Assembly: GCF_029395495.1 (NCBI RefSeq)
Contig: NZ_CP113918.1
Location: forward strand, 1,178,001 to 1,242,000
Reading direction: 5' to 3'
Source of the DNA: Bifidobacterium sp. ESL0769
Lineage (GTDB): Bacteria; Actinomycetota; Actinomycetes; Actinomycetales; Bifidobacteriaceae
DNA: 64,000 bases
In this document: in pieces, positions 18,333 to 27,363 of the stretch
Numbering within the stretch: position 1 is the stretch's first letter
Layout: each line of letters starts with the position of its first letter
The notes under the pieces: generated by a model
Database searches by the model: none
What the model saw: the letters and a program-made list of their open reading frames with translations, nothing else
Told to the model about the DNA's origin: nothing
Translations under genes and position numbers: made by a program

Positions 18333-18533
18333 GCAGATACAGTTTGATTTAGAGACAGATTTAGATAGATGCAGACAGATACTTTTGATAAATATAGGCA
18401 AAATCGGAAGACGGCGCTTTTAAGCAATCAAACGGTTTCAGAAAGCGCATGACACGCTTTAAAACGTGAGAAAAAGAATTAAATTTGTAAAAATCCGCAA
18501 TTTACTAGAAAAAGCATCTAATATAGATAAGGA

Positions 18534-18553
18534 TGTGCGTCACAAGTCGCACA
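18534..18553. promoter_or_regulatory. Dyad upstream of the WYL regulator gene
   Basis: TGTGCG and CGCACA flank 8 nt, about 35 bp before the start codon, within an AT-rich leader (18333-18587) that otherwise shows no gene. It could be an operator, possibly for autoregulation, or a leader hairpin. Confidence 0.35.
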
Positions 18554-18587
18554 CTTTTACTTGAACATTAACGATACGTGAGGACTA

Positions 18588-20513
18588 ATGGCAGAAGGAA
18601 GCAACGGAAGGCGACGTTTTTCCGACAAGTGGGGCAAGCACGAATTGGATGTGCTTGCTGTCCTATCATCTGCGTTCCCACAATGGTTGACTTCACGGCA
18701 GATAGCGCAGCGGGTCAAGGCATACGCTGACTCCTACGGAGAGTTGGCCGATCAGGCCGCAAAGGCGGCGTTTGCCAAGCAGTTCCAGCGCGACCGCGCC
18801 AAGCTCGCGGCGATGGGCATCGCCATCGAATCGCGTCAGCCGGAATATTCTTCGAAGTCCGAGGGACAGGATTTCGCGTCCTATCGTTTGCAGCTTGGCG
18901 ATGAGCCAAGGGTGCGTCTGCGCTTCAAGCAGGAGGACCTGCCGGTGCTTGCCGCAGCGAACTATTTGGCACGTTCGATGTCGATTTCTTCGTCCTCAGC
19001 GAAACACGAGGAGCAACATACTTCCCGGACGGCGCCTCGTGTGCCGCAGACTCCGACGCCAGGTCTTGGTCTTGATTCCATCGCTCCGGGTCTCGGCACC
19101 CAGCCGATTCCCGACAACCTGATGAAGGTGGTGGACCAGCGACGTTTCGCAGCCACCATCGACGTGGACGGCGGGCATATGAACGTCGCCTACACCGATT
19201 CCGACGATTTGGCCATGTTCATGCTTGAGCATCCAGGTTCCTCGGTGGTTTCGCCGCAGGAAGCGGTTGACGCTTGGAACCGCAGGCTCAATGCCGCAAC
19301 GAACTTCAAGCTTGCAGACGAAAGTCAAGGCGAGATTGGGGAAACCATCGTCACCCCGGCGATCAGCAAAACCACTGCCAACGGCGAAATCGATTCGGAA
19401 AGCGGGAAGTCGCATTCCAAGCGCAACTCCTCCTTCCAGACCGGCAGCGAGGTTGATCGCAGGCTGCGCCTTATGCTCTTCCTTTCCGCTCACTTGGGCG
19501 AGGAATATTCCCTGGAAGAACTTGCGGAACGTTTCATCGGCGAGCCCAAGACCGAAGACGAGAAGAAGAAGGGCGTCGCGGTCATCCGCAAGGACATCAA
19601 CACGCTTACCACCGTTTCCGACGATGGCGAGATGGCCGGCAGCCAGTTCTTCGACATCGATTGGTCGCTACTGGATGCCGACGGCATCGTTTCGGCCACC
19701 AATTCGTTGGGCCTCGAACGCCTTGCAGGTATCTCGCAGCAATATCTGAGCATGCTTACGGCTTCTGTGAGTTACCTTGCGCATTCTTCCTTGCTCCCGA
19801 TGGAACAGCGTGAACAGGCCGAATCGCTCTATGTCCGCCTGCGCCAGCACGTCAAGCCGGGGGAGACCCCTTGGCTTTCCCTGACCGGTTACGAGGTCGA
19901 GCCACGCAGTTTCAGCGTGGTCAAGCGCGCCATTTCCACCGATTCGCTATTGGATATGGAATATACCGACGGCACCGGCCGCACGCGTCGCAAGCTCGTC
20001 GCACCTTCCAAGATTTTCGTGGACGAAGGTGTGTATTACGTTGCTGTCTGGACGGATGTGGCCAAGGCCGCACCGAAGGACGAGAAGAAATTCGTTTCCA
20101 AGGACACGACCATCAACAAGGCCACCGGCCAGCCACGCATCTGGCAGGTCCTGCGTCTTTCCCGCATCGAAAAGGCCGATCTGGTCAAACCGACCGCCCA
20201 ACTCGATATTCCCGATGTTCCGGTTGCCGAGCTGCGCAAGTGGAGCTTCGACAACGGTACCCCAACCGTCTTCATCACAGACAAGCCGGATTTGCCGTTC
20301 ATCAAGACGCTGCCTGGAGCCACGGTCGAGCGTTGCGGCGACGGCGAGAAGGTGCATCTGACGGTTTCCTCGGATTCGTGGTTCGTGGCCTTTGCCATCG
20401 CGCACGCCCGCCACATCACGGCAGTCGCGCCGGAACCGCTGCTGACGATGATCGTTGCTCGCGCACACCGTGAGCTGAGCCTTGAGAACAACAACCAGCA
20501 GGATCAGGCTTAA
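18588..20513 (+). CDS. Fused PafB-PafC-type WYL-domain transcriptional regulator
   Basis: The protein (641 aa) has two similar halves. Residues about 12-60 form a winged-helix-like domain (LDVLAVLSSAFPQWLTSRQIAQRV). A second one begins at about 285 (EVDRRLRLMLFLSAHLGEEYSLEELAERF). A WYL-like sensor domain follows at about 450-490 (LLDMEYTDGTGRTRRKLVAP...VYYVAVW), with a C-terminal extension. In mycobacteria PafB and PafC are separate partners that activate RecA-independent DNA-damage genes on binding ssDNA; here one ORF appears to supply both. The first-half WYL core is poorly conserved. A 90-residue Ser/Thr-rich spacer separates sections. The neighbouring HelY-type helicase supports the assignment, as pafBC and helY are clustered in many Actinobacteria. 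Confidence 0.82.
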   Translation: MAEGSNGRRRFSDKWGKHELDVLAVLSSAFPQWLTSRQIAQRVKAYADSYGELADQAAKAAFAKQFQRDRAKLAAMGIAIESRQPEYSSKSEGQDFASYRLQLGDEPRVRLRFKQEDLPVLAAANYLARSMSISSSSAKHEEQHTSRTAPRVPQTPTPGLGLDSIAPGLGTQPIPDNLMKVVDQRRFAATIDVDGGHMNVAYTDSDDLAMFMLEHPGSSVVSPQEAVDAWNRRLNAATNFKLADESQGEIGETIVTPAISKTTANGEIDSESGKSHSKRNSSFQTGSEVDRRLRLMLFLSAHLGEEYSLEELAERFIGEPKTEDEKKKGVAVIRKDINTLTTVSDDGEMAGSQFFDIDWSLLDADGIVSATNSLGLERLAGISQQYLSMLTASVSYLAHSSLLPMEQREQAESLYVRLRQHVKPGETPWLSLTGYEVEPRSFSVVKRAISTDSLLDMEYTDGTGRTRRKLVAPSKIFVDEGVYYVAVWTDVAKAAPKDEKKFVSKDTTINKATGQPRIWQVLRLSRIEKADLVKPTAQLDIPDVPVAELRKWSFDNGTPTVFITDKPDLPFIKTLPGATVERCGDGEKVHLTVSSDSWFVAFAIAHARHITAVAPEPLLTMIVARAHRELSLENNNQQDQA

Positions 20514-20604
20514 GCAGTTTTGCCGCAGGAATTGTTGATTGCTGTTTGCAGCAGAATAATTCATCAATAATTCAACATCGAACGAAACCTGAAAGGGGAG
20601 TCAC

Positions 20605-21072
20605 ATGCCTTGGTGGGGTTGGATCATCGTAGCGTTGGTCGTGCTTGCAGCTCTCGTAATCGGTCTCGTCTATGCAGGAATTCATGCGGTTCGCGCGGCA
20701 CATAGCGTTTCGGATACCGGCAAAGAGATTCAGAATTATCTCGATGCCATGCAACAATCCAAATCTTCCAGTGACACCCGCGAAAAGCCGTTGTTCACGC
20801 AACCCTTGTCGACGGCAGCGCATCGGTATAGCCTGGCTCAGACCGAAGTGGAACGCCGTCGGATTGCCCGGCATAACCGTCACGCAAAGCGTTGGAGTAT
20901 CTGGAAGAATAATCGCGTTCCGTTTACCGGAAACGTGCCGGCAGGGAGCAATCAGGCGGTTTCGCAATCCTCGAATCAGCAGGCTTTCGATGGCATTGTC
21001 GACGAAAAGCGCTCGACCTTAGCTGAGCAGTATCCGAATACCACCCATCGGAATATGGCGAAGGCCAATTAA
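20605..21072 (+). CDS. Small single-pass membrane protein of unknown function
   Basis: A strong ribosome site (AAAGGGGAG) precedes ATG 20605. The 155-residue product has one N-terminal helix (about residues 5-26, PWWGWIIVALVVLAALVIGL) and a polar, Gln/Arg/Ser-rich cytoplasmic domain. It occupies the position between pafBC and helY where other Actinobacteria carry tatA-tatC, but the sequence is not clearly TatA-like: no conserved FG hinge before an amphipathic helix is evident. Function is unknown. Confidence 0.7.
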   Translation: MPWWGWIIVALVVLAALVIGLVYAGIHAVRAAHSVSDTGKEIQNYLDAMQQSKSSSDTREKPLFTQPLSTAAHRYSLAQTEVERRRIARHNRHAKRWSIWKNNRVPFTGNVPAGSNQAVSQSSNQQAFDGIVDEKRSTLAEQYPNTTHRNMAKAN

Positions 21073-21155
21073 ATGATGGTTCTGCTGTCTATCGCATTTA
21101 TTCTTTCAAAAGTTAAAAGCATATCCGACGTTCATGAATCGACAGTTTCGTTCTT

Positions 21156-23897
21156 ATGAGTCATTCACATCATTCCCGTCACAAAAAGCATTCCGATCTG
21201 GATTTCGAGGATTTCAACCCATCGGTTGACAACAGTTCGGACGATGAACGACAGCTTTCGCCGTCACAACGTTACGCCGCGTTCAAAAAACACAGTACAT
21301 ACGAGAGGTCAGAGGCGGCGAAATTCGCCAGAACGTTGCCGTTCGAACTCGACCCCTTCCAGATAGAGGCGGATGAGGCACTCGAGGCCGGAGACAATGT
21401 GCTGGTTGCGGCACCGACGGGCGCAGGAAAGACCATCGTCGCCGATTTCGCCATGCATCTGGCGCAGGAAAAGAACGTGAAGGCGTTCTATACCACGCCG
21501 ATCAAGGCTTTGAGCAATCAGAAATACCATGATTTGGTCGATATCTATGGTTCGGATCACGTAGGGCTTCTGACCGGTGACACTTCCATCAATTCGGAAG
21601 CCAACATCGTGGTGATGACCACAGAAGTCCTGCGCAACATGCTCTACGAAAACTCGGAAACGTTGCGGGCGTTGCGCTACGTGATTCTTGATGAAGTGCA
21701 TTATCTGGCTGACAAATTCCGTGGACCGGTGTGGGAAGAGGTCATCATCCACCTTCCTAAATCCGTTAAAATCGTCGGTCTTTCGGCAACCGTTTCCAAC
21801 GTGGAGGATTTCTGCGCTTGGATTGAATCCGTTCGTGGTGCTACCAAGCTCGTTGTCTCCGAAAAGCGCCCGGTGCCCCTTGAACAGCACGTCATGGTGC
21901 AGAGTGACGACCAGCACGAACCCGAACTCATCGATCTTTACCGGCATAATAAAAACGGCGTGCAGACCGACAAACTCAACGCGAAGCTCGTTGACCGCAT
22001 TGACCAGCTCGACCGCAAGGCGGCATCACGTGCGCATGAAGAATGGCGTAGGGGCAAAAACCGGCATCGCAAGGGAGTAGAGAAACGGCGCAGGCCCGGC
22101 CAAGTACGTCGCTATACACCCCGTCGATGGGCTGTGGTCGATGAACTGAACTTCATGGGGCTCCTGCCTGGCATCTACTTCATCTTCTCGCGTAACGGCT
22201 GTGACGAGGCGGTTGAACAATGTCTCCGAGCCGGGCTTGAACTGACTACCAAAGACGAAGTCATGCGTATCCGGGCCATCGTCGACGAGATGGTGGAAGG
22301 CGAACTTGACCACGCCGATCTCAAAGCGCTCGGTTTCGCCCGTTTCCGTTACGCGCTGGAAGAAGGCTTTGCACCTCATCACGCCGGCATGGTCGCACTG
22401 TTCCGTCAGATTGTCGAGCGTCTTTTCGAAGAAGGCTTGGTCAAGATGGTCTTCGCCACTGAGACACTCGCTTTGGGCATCAACATGCCGGCCCGCTGTG
22501 TGGTCATCGAAAAGCTTGAGAAGTTCAACGGCGTCGATCACGTAACACTGACACCAGGGGAATACACACAGCTCACCGGCCGTGCAGGTCGACGTGGCAT
22601 CGACACCATCGGTCATGCTGTTATTGTCGACCATCAAGGCTTCGTGCCGGCCACTGCCGCCTCGCTTTCCAGCAAGCGTGTCTACCCGCTGCATTCGAGT
22701 TTCAAGCCGACCTTCAACATGGCCGTGAACCTGCTCAATTCCAGCAGCTACGAGACCGCGCGTGACACGCTCGACCATTCGTTCGCGCAATGGGAAGCCA
22801 ACGAATCGGCCGAAGACTTGGAATCGCGTATCCAGACCCTTCAAAAGGCTGTGGAAGGCTACGAAAAGGCGTTCGCCTGCTCGCACGGTGATTTCAAGGA
22901 ATTCATGACCATTCGCCAGAAACTTTCTTACTTGCAGAAGGATGAACGCAGGCATCTCAAGCGCCGGAGTTTCGCCAGCGACAAGGCACGAACCGAAGCG
23001 TTCCGTGCACTCGACCAGCGTATTGAGCAGCTGAAAACCGAAGAAAGCGAACATCCCTGCAAGTCTTGCCCGGACTTCCAGAACCATCTGAAATGGGGAC
23101 ACCGCTGGCTGCGGGAATCCAAGGAACTGCGGCACGCACGAGGACGCTACGAATCGCGCACCGGTTCCGTGGCACGTCAGTTCGACCAGATCTGCAATGT
23201 GCTTTCTTCTCTAGGTTATCTCAAGGAAACCCATGGGAATACCGATAAATATTCTTCCTATGAAGATCATCAGGGCTCACTTTCGACGGCGGCGAATCGT
23301 GAAGGCGCAACTTCAACGCCAACAATCAATTCCCAGCCCGCAGCACAGGAAACCCGCGATTACCGGCTCACCATGCGGGGTCAGCTGCTACGTCACTTGT
23401 ATAGCGAATATGATCTGGTGCTCTCTGAAGCCATCACCGATGGTTTTCTGGATGGACTCGAGCTGGAAGAACTCGCGGCTACCCTGTCTGCGCTCGTCTA
23501 CCAGGCGCGCAGGGGAGGAGACAACGAACCGCGACGCTACCCCGGTGGCCCTGGCGGCCCCGTCGCTACAAGTTGCCGGCATCTGCGGGACGTGTTTGCC
23601 GATGTCGAGATGATGCGTGAGGACGCTGATTTGGACGAACTGGAGCCGCTTGATTTCGGGCTGGTAGACGTTATATATGACTGGGCCAGGGGAGAGGACC
23701 TCGCTCAGATTCTGCATGGCACCGAGCTGACCGGTGGCGACTTCGTTCGTAACGCCAAGCGCCTTTCCGATGTACTTCAGCAAATCTCTACTGCCGACAC
23801 CTACTATGAGGCGGGCGATCCACATCTGGCTGAAAACGCGAGGAAAGCCAACAAACTGGTCAACCGTGGTATTGTTGCGTATTCCGGAGTTGACTGA
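21156..23897 (+). CDS. helY: DEVH-box helicase, HelY / Ski2-like
   Basis: This 913-residue superfamily-2 helicase shows motif I APTGAGKT (about residue 87), Ia TTPIKALSNQKY, II DEVH, III LSATVSN, then PHHAGM, FATETLALGINMPA and motif VI QLTGRAGRRGID. The long C-terminal part resembles the Ski2/Mtr4-type helicase accessory domains, suggesting RNA unwinding or decay. There is an acidic, His-rich N-terminus of about 35 residues. No obvious Shine-Dalgarno precedes ATG 21156, so initiation may be weak. Position after pafBC matches the actinobacterial arrangement. Confidence 0.92.
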   Translation: MSHSHHSRHKKHSDLDFEDFNPSVDNSSDDERQLSPSQRYAAFKKHSTYERSEAAKFARTLPFELDPFQIEADEALEAGDNVLVAAPTGAGKTIVADFAMHLAQEKNVKAFYTTPIKALSNQKYHDLVDIYGSDHVGLLTGDTSINSEANIVVMTTEVLRNMLYENSETLRALRYVILDEVHYLADKFRGPVWEEVIIHLPKSVKIVGLSATVSNVEDFCAWIESVRGATKLVVSEKRPVPLEQHVMVQSDDQHEPELIDLYRHNKNGVQTDKLNAKLVDRIDQLDRKAASRAHEEWRRGKNRHRKGVEKRRRPGQVRRYTPRRWAVVDELNFMGLLPGIYFIFSRNGCDEAVEQCLRAGLELTTKDEVMRIRAIVDEMVEGELDHADLKALGFARFRYALEEGFAPHHAGMVALFRQIVERLFEEGLVKMVFATETLALGINMPARCVVIEKLEKFNGVDHVTLTPGEYTQLTGRAGRRGIDTIGHAVIVDHQGFVPATAASLSSKRVYPLHSSFKPTFNMAVNLLNSSSYETARDTLDHSFAQWEANESAEDLESRIQTLQKAVEGYEKAFACSHGDFKEFMTIRQKLSYLQKDERRHLKRRSFASDKARTEAFRALDQRIEQLKTEESEHPCKSCPDFQNHLKWGHRWLRESKELRHARGRYESRTGSVARQFDQICNVLSSLGYLKETHGNTDKYSSYEDHQGSLSTAANREGATSTPTINSQPAAQETRDYRLTMRGQLLRHLYSEYDLVLSEAITDGFLDGLELEELAATLSALVYQARRGGDNEPRRYPGGPGGPVATSCRHLRDVFADVEMMREDADLDELEPLDFGLVDVIYDWARGEDLAQILHGTELTGGDFVRNAKRLSDVLQQISTADTYYEAGDPHLAENARKANKLVNRGIVAYSGVD

Positions 23898-23981
23898 GCG
23901 TAAAACGATATCGGCGGGGGAATAATCGACTCGTCCGAACTGTTCTGTACTTTAGAAATAGACTATTAATAAGGAGAATGT

Positions 23982-24329
23982 ATGGCGGAACGCAGCCTAC
24001 GCGGTATGAGCATCGGGGCGAAATCACTCGAATCCGATGAAAATGTTGATTTTGCGGCGAGAACTGATGTGGCCTATGTATGCCCAAAGGGCCATCGTAC
24101 GATTTTGCCGTTCGCTGAAGGTGCCGAAGTTCCCTCCGAATGGGAATGCCGTTGCGGTGAGGTCGCCAAGCGCGAGGATGCGAATCCTGATGAAGTCGAC
24201 GAAATCAAAAAGCCGACGCGTACCCATTGGGACATGCTTATGGAACGTCGTACCGAAGACGAACTCAAAGAGCTGCTCGACAAGCGTTTGAAGATGCACC
24301 GTGAAGGCTGGTTCCCGGATTACGAGTGA
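23982..24329 (+). CDS. rbpA: RNA polymerase-binding protein RbpA
   Basis: The 115-residue protein has the RbpA layout. An N-terminal tail (MAERSLRGMSIGAKSLES) is followed by a Zn-binding-like core with CPKGH and WECRCG, a basic linker (KKPTRTHWDMLMERR) and the sigma-interacting helix (ELKELLDKRL). RbpA binds sigma-A-type factors and RNA polymerase and stabilises the open complex in Actinobacteria. AAGGAG lies 7-8 nt before the ATG. A terminator follows. Confidence 0.95.
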   Translation: MAERSLRGMSIGAKSLESDENVDFAARTDVAYVCPKGHRTILPFAEGAEVPSEWECRCGEVAKREDANPDEVDEIKKPTRTHWDMLMERRTEDELKELLDKRLKMHREGWFPDYE

Positions 24330-24363
24330 GTTTTTGAGTTTTGCTCGGTAAATAACTGACGAT

Positions 24364-24405
24364 AAAACGGTGATTGCTTGATTCATTCAGGTGATCGCCG
24401 TTTTT
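24364..24405 (+). terminator. Terminator after rbpA
   Basis: AAAACGGTGAT pairs with ATCGCCGTTTT (one G-U wobble), ending in a T-run, 35 nt after the rbpA stop. Confidence 0.8.
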
Positions 24406-24425
24406 GTTTGCTGATTTATTGACTG

Positions 24426-24552
24426 TGTCGCTTAGAATCGCGCTGAGAAAATTTTGATAACGACTACTGACTAATTGGTTATTCGGTTGGTTACAATTTT
24501 GTTGCATGAATTCTGTACATTGTCCCTTAGAATTGTGCTGAGAGAATTTAGA
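24426..24552 (+). repeat. Two-copy 32-bp imperfect direct repeat
   Basis: Copies at 24426-24457 and 24521-24552 agree at 27 of 32 positions (core CTTAGAAT, then GCTGAGA and AATTT), 95 bp apart, in an AT-rich gene-free stretch. Origin unknown; it may be a duplicated promoter or remnant. Confidence 0.55.
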
Positions 24553-24633
24553 AAAAGCAATTAATATTGCATAGCGAATCGTTAACGTATACAAGTCAAC
24601 GATTCCGTACCTCAGACGATTGTCCGATAATGT

Positions 24634-24763
24634 ACGTTATGTCAGATTTCAAAGAAATCTCGACATAACGTCTCGCGGTTATATAACCAAGCTAAGTTTG
24701 CTTACATAACCGCTCGCGGTCGTCACGTTTTATATACCCAAGCTGCGCTGGCTTACATAACGT
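24634..24763. repeat. Three tandem hairpins, two of them homologous
   Basis: Hairpin 1 pairs ACGTTATGTC (24634-24643) with GACATAACGT (24662-24671), plus inner arms GATTTC/GAAATC. Hairpin 2 pairs GCGGTTAT (24675-24682) with ATAACCGC (24706-24713). Hairpin 3 pairs ACGTTTTAT (24725-24733) with ATAACGT (24757-24763). Hairpins 2 and 3 are sequence relatives (TATATA, CCAAGC, GCTTACATAAC). They lie between convergent rbpA and a membrane gene and may be REP-like elements or bidirectional terminators. Confidence 0.65.
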
Positions 24764-24837
24764 AGCGCCACCCTACGGCAATTATGATTCCGCGATTATT
24801 TCCTGAGCAAGACTTGGCTGATATGATCTCTCGGTCA

Positions 24838-25221
24838 TTACTTAACGGTTGTGTGATGATGGCGCTTGGAAAGGACCTCGTCGATGATGCTGCGTTGGGC
24901 TTGCTTGGCTTGCAGATACATCAGGACCAGTTCGGCGACGAAAAAGATGCCCAAGATGACGGCGGACGGGATGCCAAGCATGGCGTAGAGATGACGAATG
25001 ATGCCGTGGATTTGAGCATGCAATAACTTGTAGACGCCGTACGGCGCGCAGCACAGGAACATCGAGACGATCTGCATGATGACGACTGACCACTGCACGG
25101 TTTCGACCTTGCGATGGTCGTCTTTTTTACGAAGGGCTCCGTTGACAAGGCACATTGCGCAGATTCCCAAAGCCCATAGCAAAGCGAAAAGCCAGAGAAA
25201 TCCTGGAAGTATTGCGGTCAT
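24838..25221 (-). CDS. Small membrane protein, three hydrophobic segments
   Basis: The 127-residue product starts at ATG 25221, with AAAAGG about 9 nt upstream. Hydrophobic segments lie at about residues 5-28, 45-68 and 80-103. A basic loop (RKKDDHRK) follows the first and a basic His-rich tail (SKRHHHTTVK) ends the protein. It is the last gene on the minus strand of this block, separated from the MerR gene by 150 bp. I recognise no named family. Confidence 0.65.
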   Translation of the reverse strand: MTAILPGFLWLFALLWALGICAMCLVNGALRKKDDHRKVETVQWSVVIMQIVSMFLCCAPYGVYKLLHAQIHGIIRHLYAMLGIPSAVILGIFFVAELVLMYLQAKQAQRSIIDEVLSKRHHHTTVK

Positions 25222-25373
25222 ATGTTCAAACCTTTTGTGTGGATCTTACTGACAACTGTTATGTTAAATCTAAAAAGCTGTTGTGCTGATAAATGTAACA
25301 GTTACCAGTGGATGAGCAATAATATAATCGACAGTTTCGGGAACATCGGACGGAATAAATGCCGACATTAATG

Positions 25374-26051
25374 TCAATGTTGCATAGCTCTTTCAAGATG
25401 TTGGTTTTCGAGCTTTTGACGCATACGTTCGGCTGCGATATCGTCGATGGGCGAAACAGGCAACGCGGAAACTGAGGAATCACCGGGCGTGATGTCAACG
25501 TGTTTTTCCTGCTCAAGCTGGGCCTCGACCTGATGCCACAACTTCCCCACCGAAACTCCGAAAACCGCGGTGCCTTCGTCAATCAGTTTCAGTACTTCGT
25601 CGCCGTTCTCGCATTCTTTGACATCTTGGCCGTCACAGATGATGGTCATGTGTTCAAGCTCAGTGGTGCGATGACAAGAAAGAAAACCGATGGCAGAAGT
25701 GACGTTCTGCAAATTGACGCCAATGTCCAATAGCTTCTTTGACACGGCAAGAATCAGGACATCCTTGAACGAATACAGTCTTCTGGAACCTGATCCGTGT
25801 GAAGTGGCAATGGAAGGGACCAAGATCCGCTTACTGGCCCAGTAATCAAGCTGGCGGTAGGTGATACCGGCAACCTTGGAAGCCACGGTTCCGCGGTATC
25901 CCCGGGTATCCGCCTCATCGCTCGATTCGGAGAACAACTCCCCCTGCACCAAGTCGGCAGAATTTCCGCCTTTTGTTTTCGGAGTTTTGCCCAGAGAAGA
26001 AGAACGAGACGGTGTCCTGGCAATTGTTGTTACTTTATTGCTGGTTTTCAA
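25374..26051 (-). CDS. MerR-family regulator, FtsR-like
   Basis: The 225-residue protein has a MerR winged-helix domain at about residues 52-120 (SKVAGITYRQLDYWASKRIL, then GSGSRRLYSFKDVL). A C-terminal part suits dimerisation and lacks cysteine metal-site patterns. Start is TTG 26051, with AAAGGAG 7 nt upstream. It follows the FHA gene as in the mycobacterial Rv1822-Rv1830 neighbourhood, where MerR proteins of this type (FtsR in corynebacteria) control cell-division genes. The function here is inferred from sequence type and order. Confidence 0.8.
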   Translation of the reverse strand: MKTSNKVTTIARTPSRSSSLGKTPKTKGGNSADLVQGELFSESSDEADTRGYRGTVASKVAGITYRQLDYWASKRILVPSIATSHGSGSRRLYSFKDVLILAVSKKLLDIGVNLQNVTSAIGFLSCHRTTELEHMTIICDGQDVKECENGDEVLKLIDEGTAVFGVSVGKLWHQVEAQLEQEKHVDITPGDSSVSALPVSPIDDIAAERMRQKLENQHLERAMQH

Positions 26052-26096
26052 GGCGTTCTCCTTTCTTCTGGCAATTTCAAGCTTCAGCGAAAACTC

Positions 26097-26537
26097 TCAC
26101 TGAGCAACCACAGCAGATGGCGAGAAGAACACCAAGCGGAACTTCCCGATCATAATCTCGTCACCGTTGTGCAGCGTCGCACGGTCGACACGTTGACGAT
26201 TAACGTACGTTCCGTTGAGGCTCCCGGAGTCATCGACTTCGAAGGTGTTGCCGGCACGACGAAAGACTGCATGCGCACGCGAAACAGTGGAATCGTCCAG
26301 AAGGATGTCGGCATGCGGGTCGCGCCCGACACTCACCTCGTCTTCATCAAGCAGGTAGCGGGAACCGGATACCGCTCCCCTGGTCGAAATCAGCAATGCC
26401 GAACCCGGCGACAATTTGGTGATGGTGTCCAGATCATCCTGGGTCAGAGGACGGTCGCCCGTAGAGGTGACCGGAATATTGACAGCGGGCATGCCGATGA
26501 TGGTCGTTTCGCCCGCACTTGGAATCGGATTAGTCAT
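26097..26537 (-). CDS. FHA-domain protein, GarA/OdhI-like
   Basis: The 146-residue protein has an N-terminal segment with GETTIIG, similar to the kinase-phosphorylated ETT motif of GarA/OdhI, and an FHA domain at about residues 62-140. Phosphothreonine-binding landmarks are GRDPHADI, SRAHAVF and SGSLNGTYVN. In relatives this protein is a switch that binds 2-oxoglutarate dehydrogenase and related enzymes unless phosphorylated by PknG/PknB-type kinases. Whether the same targets exist here is unknown, as bifidobacteria have a reduced citric acid cycle. It lies 5 bp before the DUF881 gene on the genome and precedes the MerR gene in transcription. Confidence 0.88.
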   Translation of the reverse strand: MTNPIPSAGETTIIGMPAVNIPVTSTGDRPLTQDDLDTITKLSPGSALLISTRGAVSGSRYLLDEDEVSVGRDPHADILLDDSTVSRAHAVFRRAGNTFEVDDSGSLNGTYVNRQRVDRATLHNGDEIMIGKFRLVFFSPSAVVAQ

Positions 26538-26541
26538 AATT

Positions 26542-27357
26542 TCATTCTACCGTTTTTGCATACTGATATTGCCCGACATCGCGTGTCTCGCTGATATCTA
26601 CACTTTCGCTTGGGGTGACGGTGACGTCGGCGCCGAATTTCACTTTGAATCTCGAGCCCACTCCCCCGGCGATATTGACGGCGTTCTGCAGGTTCTGCGG
26701 GTCGCCGATCGCCTTGACCTTGTACGGGGTCTTCAAGGCCTGCCCGTCGCATTCAAGACCTTTTTTCGTGTCCGAAATGTAGGTCGAAGTCACCACACGC
26801 ACGTTGTCAAGCGCCATGACTTCGACGCCTGCGTTGCGCAGCTCCTCGAGCAGCTGGAACATTGTGGCGGCGTCGATGCGTTCTTTGCTGCCTTGAGAGA
26901 TCGTGATGATGACGCCTTTGCCTTCGGCGGGCAGGCGGCCGGAAAGGATACCGCTGGTGTCTTCGTTCTCCTTGGCAATGCGCTGAGCCTCCTGCTGCTT
27001 GTTTGCGGAAGCTTTCAACGAGTTGAGCTGGCCGGTAAGCTCGGTTTTGCGCTGCTGAAGGTTCTGCACCTGCGTGCTGGTTTCGCTGATGAGCCTCGTC
27101 AGTTCTTCCTCGCTCATGGTCTCGTAGCTGGAGGTCTTGTTGTTGAGCTGAATGGCATAGCCGAAGCCGAGTAGAGCGCACAAAAGGACAATCAGAAGGC
27201 TGGTCATCAATCTGGTGACGATGCCCCCGCCCATTTGCCGTATCGGTTTTTTGCGTACGATCGGGAAGGAGCCGGTGTTGGTACGGTCGTTTTCCCGATC
27301 CTGCGCATGCTGGATGTGCATGCTGTTGAGGATGTTGCGTTTCTTGATACCTGCCAT
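26542..27357 (-). CDS. DUF881 family membrane-anchored protein (second copy)
   Basis: This 271-residue protein has a cytoplasmic basic N-terminus (about 48 residues), one membrane helix (about 49-68, LMTSLLIVLLCALLGFGYAI), a coiled-coil segment (about 78-118, rich in Glu/Gln/Leu heptads) and a globular DUF881 domain (GVIITISQGS, LRNAGVEVMALDNVRV). It is a paralogue of the product of 27696-28673. The DUF881-DUF1290-DUF881 trio probably forms an envelope complex; the role is unestablished. Confidence 0.88.
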   Translation of the reverse strand: MAGIKKRNILNSMHIQHAQDRENDRTNTGSFPIVRKKPIRQMGGGIVTRLMTSLLIVLLCALLGFGYAIQLNNKTSSYETMSEEELTRLISETSTQVQNLQQRKTELTGQLNSLKASANKQQEAQRIAKENEDTSGILSGRLPAEGKGVIITISQGSKERIDAATMFQLLEELRNAGVEVMALDNVRVVTSTYISDTKKGLECDGQALKTPYKVKAIGDPQNLQNAVNIAGGVGSRFKVKFGADVTVTPSESVDISETRDVGQYQYAKTVE

Positions 27358-27363
27358 CGTCGA

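Noticed and set aside
20605..21072. TatA assignment by position
   Set aside because: Only the single N-terminal helix fits; the hinge and amphipathic helix of TatA are not convincing.
24634..24763. Possible CRISPR array from the repeated hairpins
   Set aside because: Only two related units, without regular spacers or cas genes; the palindromic units look like tandem hairpins instead.
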